From NCBI GenBank assembly GCA_001643675.2, contig LSRY02000058.1, positions 417,501 to 481,500 on the forward strand: a DNA stretch of 64,000 bases, read 5' to 3'. The position numbers and the translations under genes are program-made. The notes beneath the pieces were generated by a model. That model was not told where the DNA came from, did not search any database, and saw nothing but the letters and a program-made list of their open reading frames with translations. This DNA comes from Monocercomonoides exilis (taxonomy: Eukaryota > Preaxostyla > Oxymonadida > Polymastigidae). Shown piece after piece: positions 44,101 to 57,933 of this stretch. Positions within the stretch are counted from its first letter, which is position 1; each line of letters opens with the position of its first letter.

Positions 44101-45666
44101 ATGAAGGGGTAACGAATCTATTTCATTGTCCATTCTCATGTTTGTGCTGACAGAAGAAGAAGAAGATGATGATGGCGATGGTGATGATGAAGTATACATA
44201 TAGGAAGAGGAAGAGGCAGACGCCGAAGCAGAAGCAGAAGCAGCATAAGAAGAGGAAGACGCAGAAGCAGATGCAGAAGCAGATGAAGAAGAAGACAGAT
44301 TCGAAGGAGACGCTTTCATTTTGTGTTCAATGATCAAATCAGAACTAGTTCTCGATGAAATCATTGGAGAGCAAAGAGAAGATGATTGGTTGAACACTTT
44401 GCTGCTTTGCTGAGGGGATCTTGGCGGAAATGAAGAAGGCTCGTTGAAAGGCGATGCAACTGGAGAACTGCTTTGCATTGATTTACCAGATCTGGCAGCT
44501 TGAATGGGCTCTGAAACGTGAGAGAGTTCGTTTTCTCCGTCTGGAATTTCTGTTTGAAATGAATGAGAAGCATCACCAATACGCGAAGAAAGAGGAAATA
44601 GCTCTGGCTCTTGGAGAGGAAGGCCCGAAGTGTCATCAGCCTTTTTCTGGATGCTTGAGCGATGGTCGTCAGTCACCTTCTGATCTTCATTGAGAACATC
44701 AGCATATTCAGAGCCATAGCTTCGAAGAAGCAGCCCAGAACAAGAAAATGCCAAGTTTTTGACAGTTGCTTGGCGATCAGAGAAAAAGGGCACAAGAAAA
44801 TTGTGTGTGATTGAAAGGTTAACATATTCACAGCCAAACCGCTGGATGACATCTTTCAGAAGCCATCCCAAAGCGGACGTTGTTGCTTTTTGATTTTTTG
44901 TTGTTTGAATCATCTCAAATACTTTTGGGCAAACTACAATTGGGGAATACAAGAGGCAACAATTCGTTAAAAACTGCTTTGCTGGAAGCTCTGTTGCAGT
45001 TGCTCCAATTTTGTCTATCGCCATTGGTAAAACTGCACCAATTGCTTCAAGCGTGATAACACGTATAACTTGTAAGCTTGTAACAGATTTTTCAACAGAT
45101 GCCTCGCACAGAAGAGCTGAACAATTCAAGAATTCTGCCGCAACACGAACGTGTTTAGACTTATGTACGTCCATGTGAATGCAAATTCTGAATAAAGAAT
45201 CAACAACTTCTTGGTGGGATGTTCTTGACATCGCATCAGTGACCGCTGAATCTTTGATATAACTTGTAACTGCCCCAAATAAAGCCGTGATTGCTCCCAA
45301 CTTTTCTTTCCAATCTGTAGATTTTAATAATGCAACAAGCTCCGTAATTCTGTGAGGTGAAGCACTCGGAGACTTCTCATCACCCTCAGCTTCAATACAT
45401 AAAGCTTCTTCAGTTTTTACTGATTTTTCTATCAAGCATGTAATTGAAGGACCTATTGCATTAATCAGTTTTGTTGGCGCCTCAGTGAAATCTATTTTGT
45501 GTTCTAACGCATCTGGCCCAGGAATTTCTTCCAAAAGTTCAGAAGCAGATATGTCTTCATAATCCGAATCGCTAAAGGAAGCTGGCTGCATTTCTTGAAT
45601 ATATGAAAAATCTAAAGTTAGCCCACCTGGTTTTTGAGTTTGTGGGGTGCTTAGAAAAGTCGACAT
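41149..45666 (-). CDS. XMAP215/Dis1-like TOG-domain protein (C-terminal-half architecture)
   Basis: XMAP215 proteins are microtubule polymerases that bind tubulin through TOG domains. The intronless frame has its first ATG at 45666 (MSTFLSTPQTQKPGG) and 1,505 residues. The N-terminal 330 or so residues look like a TOG4-type HEAT array: STDWKEKLGAITALFGAV, then ATTSALGWLLKDVIQRFGC and FSDRQATVKNLAFSCSGLLL. A long Ser/Pro/Ala low-complexity stretch follows. A second helical array (LADLVKCLSELFAHPNRTIA, then IRLSELLIRCM) leads into a Gln-rich coiled coil. Near the C-terminus, AQKFYSMFAVQYPNAETLEP resembles the XMAP215 C-terminal region. TOG1-3 are absent and there is no room for them upstream. 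The 5' third is AT-rich and the rest clearly GC-richer. The family call is moderate; another TOG/HEAT protein is possible. Confidence 0.6.
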   Translation of the reverse strand: MSTFLSTPQTQKPGGLTLDFSYIQEMQPASFSDSDYEDISASELLEEIPGPDALEHKIDFTEAPTKLINAIGPSITCLIEKSVKTEEALCIEAEGDEKSPSASPHRITELVALLKSTDWKEKLGAITALFGAVTSYIKDSAVTDAMSRTSHQEVVDSLFRICIHMDVHKSKHVRVAAEFLNCSALLCEASVEKSVTSLQVIRVITLEAIGAVLPMAIDKIGATATELPAKQFLTNCCLLYSPIVVCPKVFEMIQTTKNQKATTSALGWLLKDVIQRFGCEYVNLSITHNFLVPFFSDRQATVKNLAFSCSGLLLRSYGSEYADVLNEDQKVTDDHRSSIQKKADDTSGLPLQEPELFPLSSRIGDASHSFQTEIPDGENELSHVSEPIQAARSGKSMQSSSPVASPFNEPSSFPPRSPQQSSKVFNQSSSLCSPMISSRTSSDLIIEHKMKASPSNLSSSSSASASASASSSSYAASASASASASSSSYMYTSSSPSPSSSSSSSVSTNMRMDNEIDSLPLHSLDSPSAPNRQEQANKMTVSPNESKHSSPSQAMDKSPEQAPKQQYAPPQHDMQNPLSGPISQLRASLAAATSNGLTSDTAMSSHQPSSSSSSYFGYLTAEEYTSVEQVASAVTSNSQSITAEMLADLVKCLSELFAHPNRTIAIACIRLSELLIRCMKDKASTYATILSVHIFSFLGADDEGAMQRQLQSHKAELIEKERQRHVLEQQQKALYQQQVEVYQQQLCLLPPSQQRLLPPPLPLPLPALPSQEYQFETQLPSLLLSHPNSIETLSSAASSALDAFAAGVGITQLLPPASTLLGVDSHKQRRAVLEWLLPQVAQWAQQTQPTAQQSEKDLFKDGISQCIRPLVWKYSASSSYVKHMMKLLFIEVIRAAGVDAVVLEANQLPQREMDEVISALQFAKLAAQSAQPLIGFMMGLEREKEEERRSERMRRENERQSMDIEGMQQSPQRMSETMQNMMSSSSSSFPSSSSLSSLPSSISPANVSSLHSTSQLSSSMADASSTSSTTPSQPSTSQFAFQPSTLQQIQPNQPKVQTPLQPPFALPSSTFTITSSASFPSSSLQPAVCFSADQWLSIAQTVFGSSSSSSFSSSSSSSSSSSTPSSSLLSAEDSINALITDPSNAQKFYSMFAVQYPNAETLEPLKSVLPFFVSLFTKHFQTLFTKMFSSLQSFPANPQMAQHLLLLIHNSLDFLSFLFTSDITVNEIPFDILQQLVETLIIARLEPALPKMGEPFAVLSQKVESRGNDILERADRTDVMRILIRLLGKDNLPGTVLPLSPAAGAIPEVLWENDSFINRKSRVVTKLLFHFTQALTSSASRICLNELVPDIDLFLSASQQAISFSATQFQASSAAGPASQYALDARSIFRIRLMKTILCALIHLSPDRGLSVLLALRRSPVNPPFTLSIIRSIIHIQHGTDALSHADQAARDICGWGDALASSNAMITTKTQMIQTEGVSSVADPSFFSLPDILQLSSTLPAAFR

Positions 45667-45900
45667 AACGAAAAGAAATTTTAAAAGGTGATCTGTGATC
45701 AAATGTTCCTGTATTAGTTTTTTATATAATTGTATGTGTTAAATAAGTTAACTGGGGAGAAATAAAAATTGTTGAGATATAACTTTTTATTTTTATGGAA
45801 GTAGCTAGATAATTTAGCTTCATTTGAATTTCGTTTTATGAGCATGATTATTATTTATTGAGATTTTCATTAATTCTGTATTTATTTATTATCAAAGATC
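45667..45900. promoter_or_regulatory. Short divergent promoter region
   Basis: Only 234 AT-rich bases separate the divergent starts of the TOG gene and the RPE gene, so both promoters must lie here. No individual element is identified. Confidence 0.35.
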
Positions 45901-46775
45901 ATGAAATGCCTTATTTCTCCGTCTATGCTTAGCAGCGATTTTGCTAAGCTTGCAGAAGAATCCGAAGCCATTATTAAAACGCATGGTGCTGATTGGCTTC
46001 ACCTTGATGTTATGGATGGGCAATTTGTACCAAATTTGACAATAGGAGCCCCTGTAATAAAATGTTTAAAGAAGCATACTGAAGCATTTCTTGATTGCCA
46101 TCTCATGGTCATTAACCCACAAAATTTTATTAGGCCATTTAAAGATGCTGGGGCAGACATGTTCACATTTCACCTTGAAGCTGTTCCAGGTTTTTATTCT
46201 TCACACTATTAGAAATGTTTTTTTAATAACATATTTTTTTTTAATTTTTTTCCAGAAGGAATGGCTGCATCAGATATTATCAAAGCGGTAAAAGCTGAAG
46301 GAATGTTGTGCGGTATTTCAATAAAGCCAAAAACTCCAGCAGATGCACTTTGGGGTTTGATTTTTGCCTTTTATTTGCATGTTGTTATATAATATTAATA
46401 ATGCACACTTTTCTTTTCTTTTCTTTTTAAATAGCCAAAGAAGACTTGCCAACAATGGTTGACATGGTTCTTGTGATGACGGTTGAACCGGGTTTTGGCG
46501 GCCAGGCATTCATGGGCGATATGATGCCCAAAGTGGAGCTGCTGAGGAAGAAGTATCCGACGCTCCTTGTCGAAGTGGATGGAGGACTGGACAAGAACAC
46601 GATCAAGCCAGCAGCAGAAGCAGGGGCGAATGTGATTGTGGCAGGAAGCAGCATATTTAAGAGCGAAGACAGAACAGCTGCTGTGTCTGCTTTGAGAGAA
46701 GCATGCGAGAAAAGTGCTGCGCTTCAGCCAATTTCAAACGAGGAAGTGTTGAAAAGAACAGCCAGAGGAAAGTGA
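45901..46775 (+). CDS. RPE: Ribulose-phosphate 3-epimerase
   Basis: This enzyme interconverts ribulose 5-phosphate and xylulose 5-phosphate in the non-oxidative pentose phosphate pathway. Exons 45901-46189, 46256-46354 and 46435-46775 join in phase (introns 66 and 80 bases, donors gttttt and gtttga) and give 242 residues, a little above the usual length. The TIM-barrel motifs are intact: [33 protein letters not shown] with the catalytic and metal-binding Asp, DCHLMV with the metal His, [33 protein letters not shown] with the second catalytic Asp, and VIVAGSSIF for phosphate binding. No targeting sequence is seen, so it should be cytosolic. The last exon is noticeably GC-richer than the first two. 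Confidence 0.95.
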
Positions 46776-47170
46776 ATTTGAGGTTATCTGGAAAAGATGT
46801 TGAATTGGAGCTTGTAGTGGCTGGATGAAGTATTTATATTTTGTTTTGAGTTTGAACGCTGTAATTAAGTTGTTGATTATACTCTTCCTTTTTCTCAATT
46901 GAAAAAATAAAATAAATAAATTGATAAATAAAAATAAATTTTTTTATTTCACCCACTTTAGCTTTGATTTCTTATTTGTTCGTCTATCATTCATTGAAAT
47001 GGGGGAAAAGAACAATAAATATATAATTTCTTCTCTTTTTTTTCATAAGATAAATGAAAAGTCGACAGAAAAAAAAGGCATCTGAACTTTTCTGCAATTC
47101 CACGCAAAATCATAATTTCCAAATGAACCTCTAAACTGTTACATCTTATTTGAAGTGAATAATGAAATGA
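46776..47170. other. Convergent intergenic spacer
   Basis: AT-rich sequence between the 3' ends of RPE and the SRPK gene. I see no gene. Confidence 0.5.
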
Positions 47171-51706
<4,536 letters not shown>

Positions 51707-51986
51707 TCAACTCGTTTAAATAAAATGACTATAAAAAAATACGACACGAATTCGCGCAACCTGAACAGCGAATTTTCGAAAAGAGACGAAGAAAATTTAA
51801 CTTTTTAATTACCTGTTCAATACATAATTTTTTTGTTGATTCGAAAAAATTCAAATACATTCTTTTTTAATTTCGTATTATTAAAAAATACCACTCGTTT
51901 CTATATATTCGTGTTAGCTTTGAGTTCACTTAAAATTGAAAATTAGTGAGAATCCTTGTTTATGGAAAAATTGTTTTGTTTCTAGT

Positions 51987-52341
51987 GTTACACTTTTACT
52001 CTGACCTGTATTTTACCCCCACCCTTTATTTTGTAGAGCTGGCTACGGCTTAATACAAGCTTGATGCCAACAAAAAATAACTAGAAATGTTTATTTTAAT
52101 AAATTTAACTTATACAGAAAAATTTTTTTAACAATTTTTTTTTAACTTTGAGATCTCGGTATTTTTTAATTTTATTTTTTGATCATTAAATTGATGGTCT
52201 TTCCATGAATATAACATTCTGGAAATTTAAAGCCACATCAACATTACACGTCTTATCCTTTTTATTATTTTTAAAACTTTTCACATTTCACACGTTTCTT
52301 TTTCACTTGTTTTCTCATTTCATCCACTTTTCGAAAAAATG
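51987..52341 (+). repeat. Left arm of the 355-base inverted repeat
   Basis: Reverse complement of 52612-52966. It includes a short C-rich block (taccccc) near its outer end. Confidence 0.9.
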
Positions 52342-52611
52342 AAAATTTTTTAAGAATGATGATTTTTCGTAAAAAAATTTAAGATTATCCTTAATATATG
52401 TTAGAATGTTAATTATGCAGATATACAAATAAGCTTTGCAAATTTGATTTGAAATGGAAAAATGAAAAACATCAATTTCGGAAGTTTTGATTTTTCCAAC
52501 CAGTAACATTTTTTCAGCAAAAAATTACGTGAGTGTCCAATAATATATAGAGTTTCAAATGAGATACAGCTTATAAAATTAAAAAATTGTCTTTTATACA
52601 ATCAAAAATTG

Positions 52612-52966
52612 CATTTTTTCGAAAAGTGGATGAAATGAGAAAACAAGTGAAAAAGAAACGTGTGAAATGTGAAAAGTTTTAAAAATAATAAAAAGGATAA
52701 GACGTGTAATGTTGATGTGGCTTTAAATTTCCAGAATGTTATATTCATGGAAAGACCATCAATTTAATGATCAAAAAATAAAATTAAAAAATACCGAGAT
52801 CTCAAAGTTAAAAAAAAATTGTTAAAAAAATTTTTCTGTATAAGTTAAATTTATTAAAATAAACATTTCTAGTTATTTTTTGTTGGCATCAAGCTTGTAT
52901 TAAGCCGTAGCCAGCTCTACAAAATAAAGGGTGGGGGTAAAATACAGGTCAGAGTAAAAGTGTAAC
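52612..52966 (-). repeat. Right arm of the 355-base inverted repeat
   Basis: Reverse complement of 51987-52341, ending cagagtaaaagtgtaac. The hAT fragment starts about 15 bases further on. Confidence 0.9.
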
Positions 52967-52981
52967 CCTATAGATATTGAA

Positions 52982-53493
52982 TTGAGAAATGACTCCTTTC
53001 ATTGTGCATGCAGCATAGCTGGAGAAGAGACGTTTCAAGACGTAGACGAAGAAGAAGTTCAGGAGTTATTTTCAACAAAGAAAATAGATTTATGTATGGA
53101 ATTCAACGAAGAGAAAGAAAAAACTATTTTGCAAGAAATACAAAATTTGCTATACACAAACTGGTTTCCTCGACTTGACAGATCATTTACGAATAATGCT
53201 CGGAGCGTGCTTAAAGATTATGGAAACAATTCTATAACTGCTTGCAAGTTGTTCTTTGAAAATCAGATGAAATCGAAGCCGGAAGAAATAATCGAAAAAG
53301 ATCCAGAAAACTTTTACAATGTAATTGCTGAGTTTGGTAATCTCCAATCGTTGTATTCAGGCTTATGTTTGTCACTAATCCTATCTCCATGCAGCGAAGC
53401 AAGCTGCGAGAGAATTATTTCGAAAATCAAAAACATAATTGGAGATAAAAGAAACTCGATTAGCCTACAGACTTTGGAAGCATTACGGCATAT
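52982..53493 (+). pseudogene. hAT transposase C-terminal fragment
   Basis: An open stretch without a convincing ATG encodes a helical protein ending in the hAT dimerisation signature (LILSPCSEASCERIISKI, then DKRNSISLQTLEALRHM). In the family this reads roughly PxSSAxSERxFS...RxxLxxxxxxxL. The N-terminal BED zinc finger and most of the catalytic core are missing. The frame runs directly into the left terminal repeat of the Merlin-type element at 53494, so that element seems to have inserted into, or next to, this remnant. The fragment starts right after the 355-base inverted repeat. Confidence 0.65.
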
Positions 53494-53520
53494 GGGTATG
53501 ATATGGGAGTTTTCAAAACT
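53494..53520 (+). repeat. Merlin-type element, left terminal inverted repeat
   Basis: Begins gggtatgatatgggag and pairs with 54841-54867 at 26 of 27 positions. Confidence 0.8.
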
Positions 53521-53644
53521 TATTAAAGCTTATTTTTTTATTATTAATATGATTATAAATCATCATTATTCATGTTTTTAATCATCGGAAATCCATGATT
53601 ATAATTTTCAAATATTTTTCGAAAAAGGTCAATTTCAAGTTGTT

Positions 53645-54718
53645 ATGGGTTGTGATCAAAATTGTTATATTGAAATGGCAATGCCGGATCTTCAGATAAT
53701 TAAACCTCATCAGCTGGATAATGTTTTCACAGACGAAGACGGAGCGTGGAGGTGGTTTTACGAGAATGTTTTGAAAAACGAAGCGAAAATTTGCGTCCGT
53801 TGCAGAAGAAAAATGATTGTTTTCAAAGGCGAAAAGTTTTACAGATATTGGTACTGTTCAAAATGCAATAGAAAGAAATCTGTTTATGATGAAACAGTTT
53901 TCTTTGGGAATAAATTATGATTGGGGAAGGTTTTAAGAATCATTTTGTGATATTGGGAAGGTGCAAATATAAAGTTCATTTCGAAAATGCTGGGAGTGGA
54001 TAGGAAAACTGTTGGATTCTGGTGCAGTGTCGTGAGAGTTTCATGCATGGAAATTTGGAATTTACATCAAAACCCAATAGGAGGAGAAGGAAAAGTGGTT
54101 GAAATTGACGAGGCTGTATGGAGGAGAAGAAAATATAAGAGAGGAAGAAGAAAGGAACAAATTTGGATATTTGGTGGGGTTGAGAGGTTGGAGGGAGGTG
54201 GAGCTGGTCCTCGTTTTGTGAAAGTTGTGCCTAACAGAAAGAGGGAAACTCTTCTACCCATCATTTTGGAAACAATTCAAAGTGGAACGACAATTATGAG
54301 CGACGAGTGGAAAGCATACTCCACTTTGGACCAATACGATTACACTCATAGAACTGTTTCTCATATCAAAAAATTTGTAGATCCAGTTCCGGGTGCGTGC
54401 ACCAATACGATAGAGGGCTTGTGGGGTGCATTGCGCAAATCATTCCCTCAGTATGGAGTGAGAAAATCAATGATTGCAGATCATTTAGCTATGTTTCTGG
54501 TAAAAACTTCTTTGAAATATAAATTTCAAGATATTTCACCATCTATCGTTAAGTATAAAGCTGTAGAAAAGCCAGCAGAATATCTTGCGGAAGAGGAAGT
54601 CGAAGATGAAGATACCGAAATCCCTCAAATTGAAGATATTTTGGGAGATGAAGAAACTGAGGAAGAATCGTCAGGGCTCGAGACAGAAGAAGAAAAAACT
54701 TCAGATTATGAACCATAA
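53645..54718 (+). pseudogene. IS1595/Merlin-like DDE transposase, interrupted
   Basis: The N-terminal part (53645-53920) has a zinc ribbon (ICVRCRRK...YWYCSKCNRK). After a gap of about 66 bases containing stops, the catalytic part (53987-54718, 243 codons) has VVEIDEAVW with Asp41, TIMSDEWKAY with Asp106, and ACTNTIEGLWGALRK with Asn140 and Glu143. These are the family's D, D and N/E landmarks, in correct order and spacing. An acidic tail of about 45 residues ends the protein. The catalytic residues look intact, but the join between the two parts is broken by a frame change and stops. Either the copy is newly dead or a small unspliced or mis-assembled stretch interrupts it. Confidence 0.75.
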
Positions 54719-54840
54719 ATGATTTATTTTTATTTTTATTTTTTATTTTTTATTTTTCATCCACACACATTTCCGATGAATATAAACATGAATTATGATG
54801 TTTAGTGATCATATAAATTACAAATAAATATGTTTTAAGG

Positions 54841-54867
54841 AGTTTTGAAAACTCCCATATCGTACCC
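54841..54867 (-). repeat. Merlin-type element, right terminal inverted repeat
   Basis: Reads agttttgaaaactcccat and ends cgtaccc. It is the reverse complement of 53494-53520 with one mismatch. Confidence 0.8.
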
Positions 54868-55559
54868 TTATACCAGCATTACTTCATATTTGACTTTAAT
54901 CTCTGTTTTTTATTTGTCTTATAAAAATTTATATCATTTCATTCTATTTTTCAAGTTATTCTAATTGAACAAACAAAGCATATAAATCATATTCAAAAAT
55001 ACAACACTTTCAACGTTATAAAATGATCTTGAAGTTTTGAATGATTTCTCTTTATATGTTTTTAAAAAATGAAAAATCATACAGACATGTGTTTTTATCT
55101 TAATATAAAACGTTCATTCACTTTGTCTAACATCGCAAACTTGTGGTTTTATGTTCCAGCAATGAAGGACTTTGAAATTGAAATTTCACGAAAGATAGTT
55201 TCAAATGATCAATGCAAAATATAAACAAAATAAAAAAATATGAATACACTTTCTCAGCATCATCATTTCTAACCTTTATAATTAAATGAATATTGACTTG
55301 TTTGAGTGTTAGCATTTAATCATTTCATTCGATTGATACAGCTTGTGGAATGAAGATTTCTTCACTAACCTTCATTCAAGAAGTTATTTATTGCCTGATC
55401 CATTCCTTAATTCTTCTCTTCCTCTTCCAAAAACCATTCGATTAACTTATCATTCCTTCTTTTACTATTTTGACATTAGCAATTCTGCCTGGCCCGTCCA
55501 AAAAAACAACACAGCTATGCCACTCTGTGAAGAGAGCTCCGCACGATCAAAACATTTTT
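54868..55559. other. Spacer after the mobile-element island
   Basis: AT-rich sequence without a convincing gene. A continuation of the interrupted hAT remnant might lie just after 54868 but could not be recognised. Confidence 0.4.
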
Positions 55560-56690
55560 TATCCCTTTGCATCTTGCCAAATGCACTTACAGTTTCATGT
55601 TTTGGAGAAATCTCAAGAATCCTTCCCTCTACAGCTGTGTGGATGAGCACTGCTGGATCACTGAGAAGATGATTCTGCAGGAAAAGCTGTCACTTAACTT
55701 TCTAAACAATATTTTTGCCCACGAGCTCACTCCGGCCGACGAGACATTCAACTGCGACGATTGCCTGCTCTTTACAGAGGCTGTCATGCACTTGCAACAG
55801 AATCTGCTGCACCTGTCATTCTATTAAAGTGCTGCTCCGCTGTGAAGCAAATGGTGCTGGAGATCGCGTGGCAAACGCTGAGTCCAACTGATGCACATGT
55901 TGTGTTTGAGATCGGGCGAGGGGAAGAGACTACTGCGATGCACTTTCTGGAGCAGATGCCAATCTGCGAGGTGGGTGCACCGATGCAGTCGATTGTGCTG
56001 CGGAACGAAGGTGGGACGAGCATCGACAACAGACTGGAATTGTCTGATGTGAAGCGGCTGAATGCGTCTGCAACTTATTTCCCTCTGTTTGAGTGTTCTA
56101 TCACGAGAGGGATTGTTCCTGCTATAAAAAGAAGGCAATATATTGGTGCTTCCATCCACTGATACAAAGAAGCAACTTAATGAGGATTCAGATCATGTTG
56201 GAAATCAGATACAGCGCAATGAGTGAGATGAATGAGAATGTGGAGGAGGATCAGAGGGGAGAGGAAGTGATGGTACAGAAGGTATCACACACATTGAAAC
56301 TGAACTGCAAGCTCTGCTGGCGGAAGACGGTTTTATCGCGAAGGAAGGTGAAGAGCTGTTTGTACATGAAAAAACGACAACAATTCCAGGCTCCTATTTC
56401 TCCGACGCTTAGCCAGCTGTGAATGATGTCACATGAGAGAATTGGCTTTATGAGTGCGGAGAGTTGGATCATGGAGAAGAGGCTGGTGTGTCTGGTGTGT
56501 CCGGCATGAAACTGCGTCTAGCGCCGCAGAAGAGGGAGTAAGAGAAAGGAGAGAAAAAATGCATCATGTTTGAACGGAAAGAGAGCCATCCGCTGATCTT
56601 GCCGTAGGTTGTGACGATTCATCCGATCAGAGGAGAGATTGCAAAAGGACAGAAATGCGTATGTGATGTGTAACTTTATGTGATGCATTC
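55560..56690 (+). pseudogene. Decayed gene, possibly an ASH/MSP-domain (ciliary CFAP-like) protein
   Basis: Protein-like stretches follow one another in changing frames. They are 55560-55825 (LSLNFLNNIFAHELTPADE), about 55780-56140 (QTLSPTDAHVVFEIG, PICEVGAPMQSIVLRNEGG and TYFPLFECSITRGIVPA), about 56140-56400 (THIETELQALLAEDGF), and to about 56690 (ERKESHPLILP, VVTIHPIRGEIAKGQKCVC). The pattern of a Val/Gly-led strand, IVLRNEG and RGxVPA is reminiscent of ASH/MSP beta-sandwich domains in HYDIN- or CFAP-type ciliary proteins, but the similarity is weak. At least four frame changes and stops of all three kinds cannot be removed by introns of the usual type, so this is most likely a pseudogene. 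GC content is above that of the flanks. Confidence 0.35.
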
Positions 56691-56871
56691 GGTTATACTA
56701 ATGAATTCATTTCTGTAGCTTTCGCCTTCGATGAATTCGAAATGAAATTATTCAATTGAAAATCAGAATTCTTCTTCTTCTTTTGCTGAGAATAATGTTG
56801 AAGCAAGTTCAAAAGTTTTTCATTCTTTTCGTATCAATGTTTCCCTTCAACATGTCGTTCTTCTTCTATGA

Positions 56872-57933
56872 ATGATTCTTCTTCTTCTTCCTCTTCTGTT
56901 GTTGCCTCCAACTTTAACTCAGGCAGCATTGATGATCACTCCACCGTCGCCTCACTCTCCACACAGCACTCTCAACTTTGGAAAAATCAAACGGCTTCCT
57001 TCTTCTTCTTATCCTATGCCTTCTCAATCTTCCTCTTCCTCCTCTCTGGAAATTTTCCCACATCAGCCAAGCATCCGCAAACAGCCATCGAGAGTGAGTG
57101 TCATTGAGGGCATGACGAAATCTCGGGGCATTCAGACAGCCACACGACTTGAGCAGTTCCACCCTATCCTGGAAAAAGCGAGAAACGAAGAAAACCAGTT
57201 TCTATTGGCGCCGGCTAGGCAGCCTGTTGATCCGCTTTCAGCAGCTGCTGCATTTACACTGCAATCGCGAGCATTGATCAGTTGCATTCAGCTCAATGAG
57301 ACCACGAAGCAGGTACTGGAAATAGCAGCACAGGCAAAAGTGGAGCAGAAGATAAGAATTTTGCAGAAGGAGAAGGAAAGAGAAGCGTTTGGGATGTACA
57401 ACCTCAGTCCAACCAAGTCTGCCATGAAAGGAACAACAAGAAAGAACAAAGGGAACTTGGGTCCGCTGAGATAGTCGCGAAGTAGCAGTGCTGGAGGAAG
57501 AAGGATGACTGATGAAGAAGAAGTGAGCGGAGTGAATGTGTCTCTTCCTCCCTTGTTGAATCCGTCTTCTGGCTCTTCTTCTGGTTCTGGTTCAGTTTCA
57601 GTTCCATTGTATTCTCAGCAGGGAATAGTACAACAGTTCTCTATGCAATCACAAGGGATTCTGGGAATTCAAGGGCTTATTCCAACTGGAGCAATGAACA
57701 AGCAAGGAAGCGCAGTTCGTTTGCCTCCTTTGGGGATGCAAGACTCAAATGAAGGAGGAAAAGCACATGAAGGGAGGATATCGTTGAAGAAGGAGAGGCT
57801 TTGCGAGTTGGATAGATTGCCGGATTTGTATGGAGATGATTTGGAACGAGGGATGAGGAGGATTCTGGTGAAAGAAAGGAAGACAGAGAATGGGATGACG
57901 GTTTCAGGGAGCCATACAAAAAGATATTTTTGA
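56872..57933 (+). pseudogene. Unrecognised protein frame interrupted by one TAG
   Basis: One frame runs from the ATG at 56872 to a TGA at 57931-57933 (353 codons before it) with a single in-frame TAG at 57472-57474. Both halves read as the same kind of protein. The first is Ser/Pro-rich, then helical (RLEQFHPILEKARNEENQF, AAAAFTLQSRALISCIQL, IRILQKEKEREAFG). The second begins Ser-rich after the TAG and includes DRLPDLYGDDLERGMRRIL. The first codons (MILLLLPLLLLPPTLTQA) resemble a signal peptide but arise from a CTT repeat. An acceptor-like ctttaactcag follows, so the true exon may start there. A CAG-to-TAG change, readthrough or a missed intron could explain the stop. The product is unknown. 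Confidence 0.4.

Larger units (their letters stand above)
51987..52966. mobile_element. Element with a 355-base perfect inverted repeat, apparently non-autonomous
   Basis: Two arms of 355 bases each (51987-52341 and 52612-52966) are reverse complements, with no mismatch found where I compared them, including long A/T runs. They enclose a 270-base AT-rich centre with no coding frame. The outer ends begin gttacacttttactctg. No convincing target-site duplication is visible. The element lies just upstream of the SRPK gene start and touches a hAT transposase fragment. The class is undetermined; a foldback or long-TIR MITE is the simplest reading. Confidence 0.75.
53494..54867 (+). mobile_element. 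Merlin/IS1595-type DNA transposon
   Basis: The 1,374-base element is bounded by 27-base terminal inverted repeats that differ at one position (left gggtatgatatgggag, right reading inward gggtacgatatgggag). It encodes a DDE transposase related to IS1595/ISXO2 and the eukaryotic Merlin superfamily. No 8-9 base target-site duplication could be recognised, although the left flank gcattacggcatat resembles gcattacttcatat found 8 bases outside the right end. Confidence 0.8.

Noticed and set aside
53645-54718. Bacterial insertion sequence or contamination (IS1595-like transposase)
   Set aside because: The element is AT-rich like its surroundings, lies beside a eukaryotic hAT remnant, and eukaryotic Merlin elements carry the same domain.
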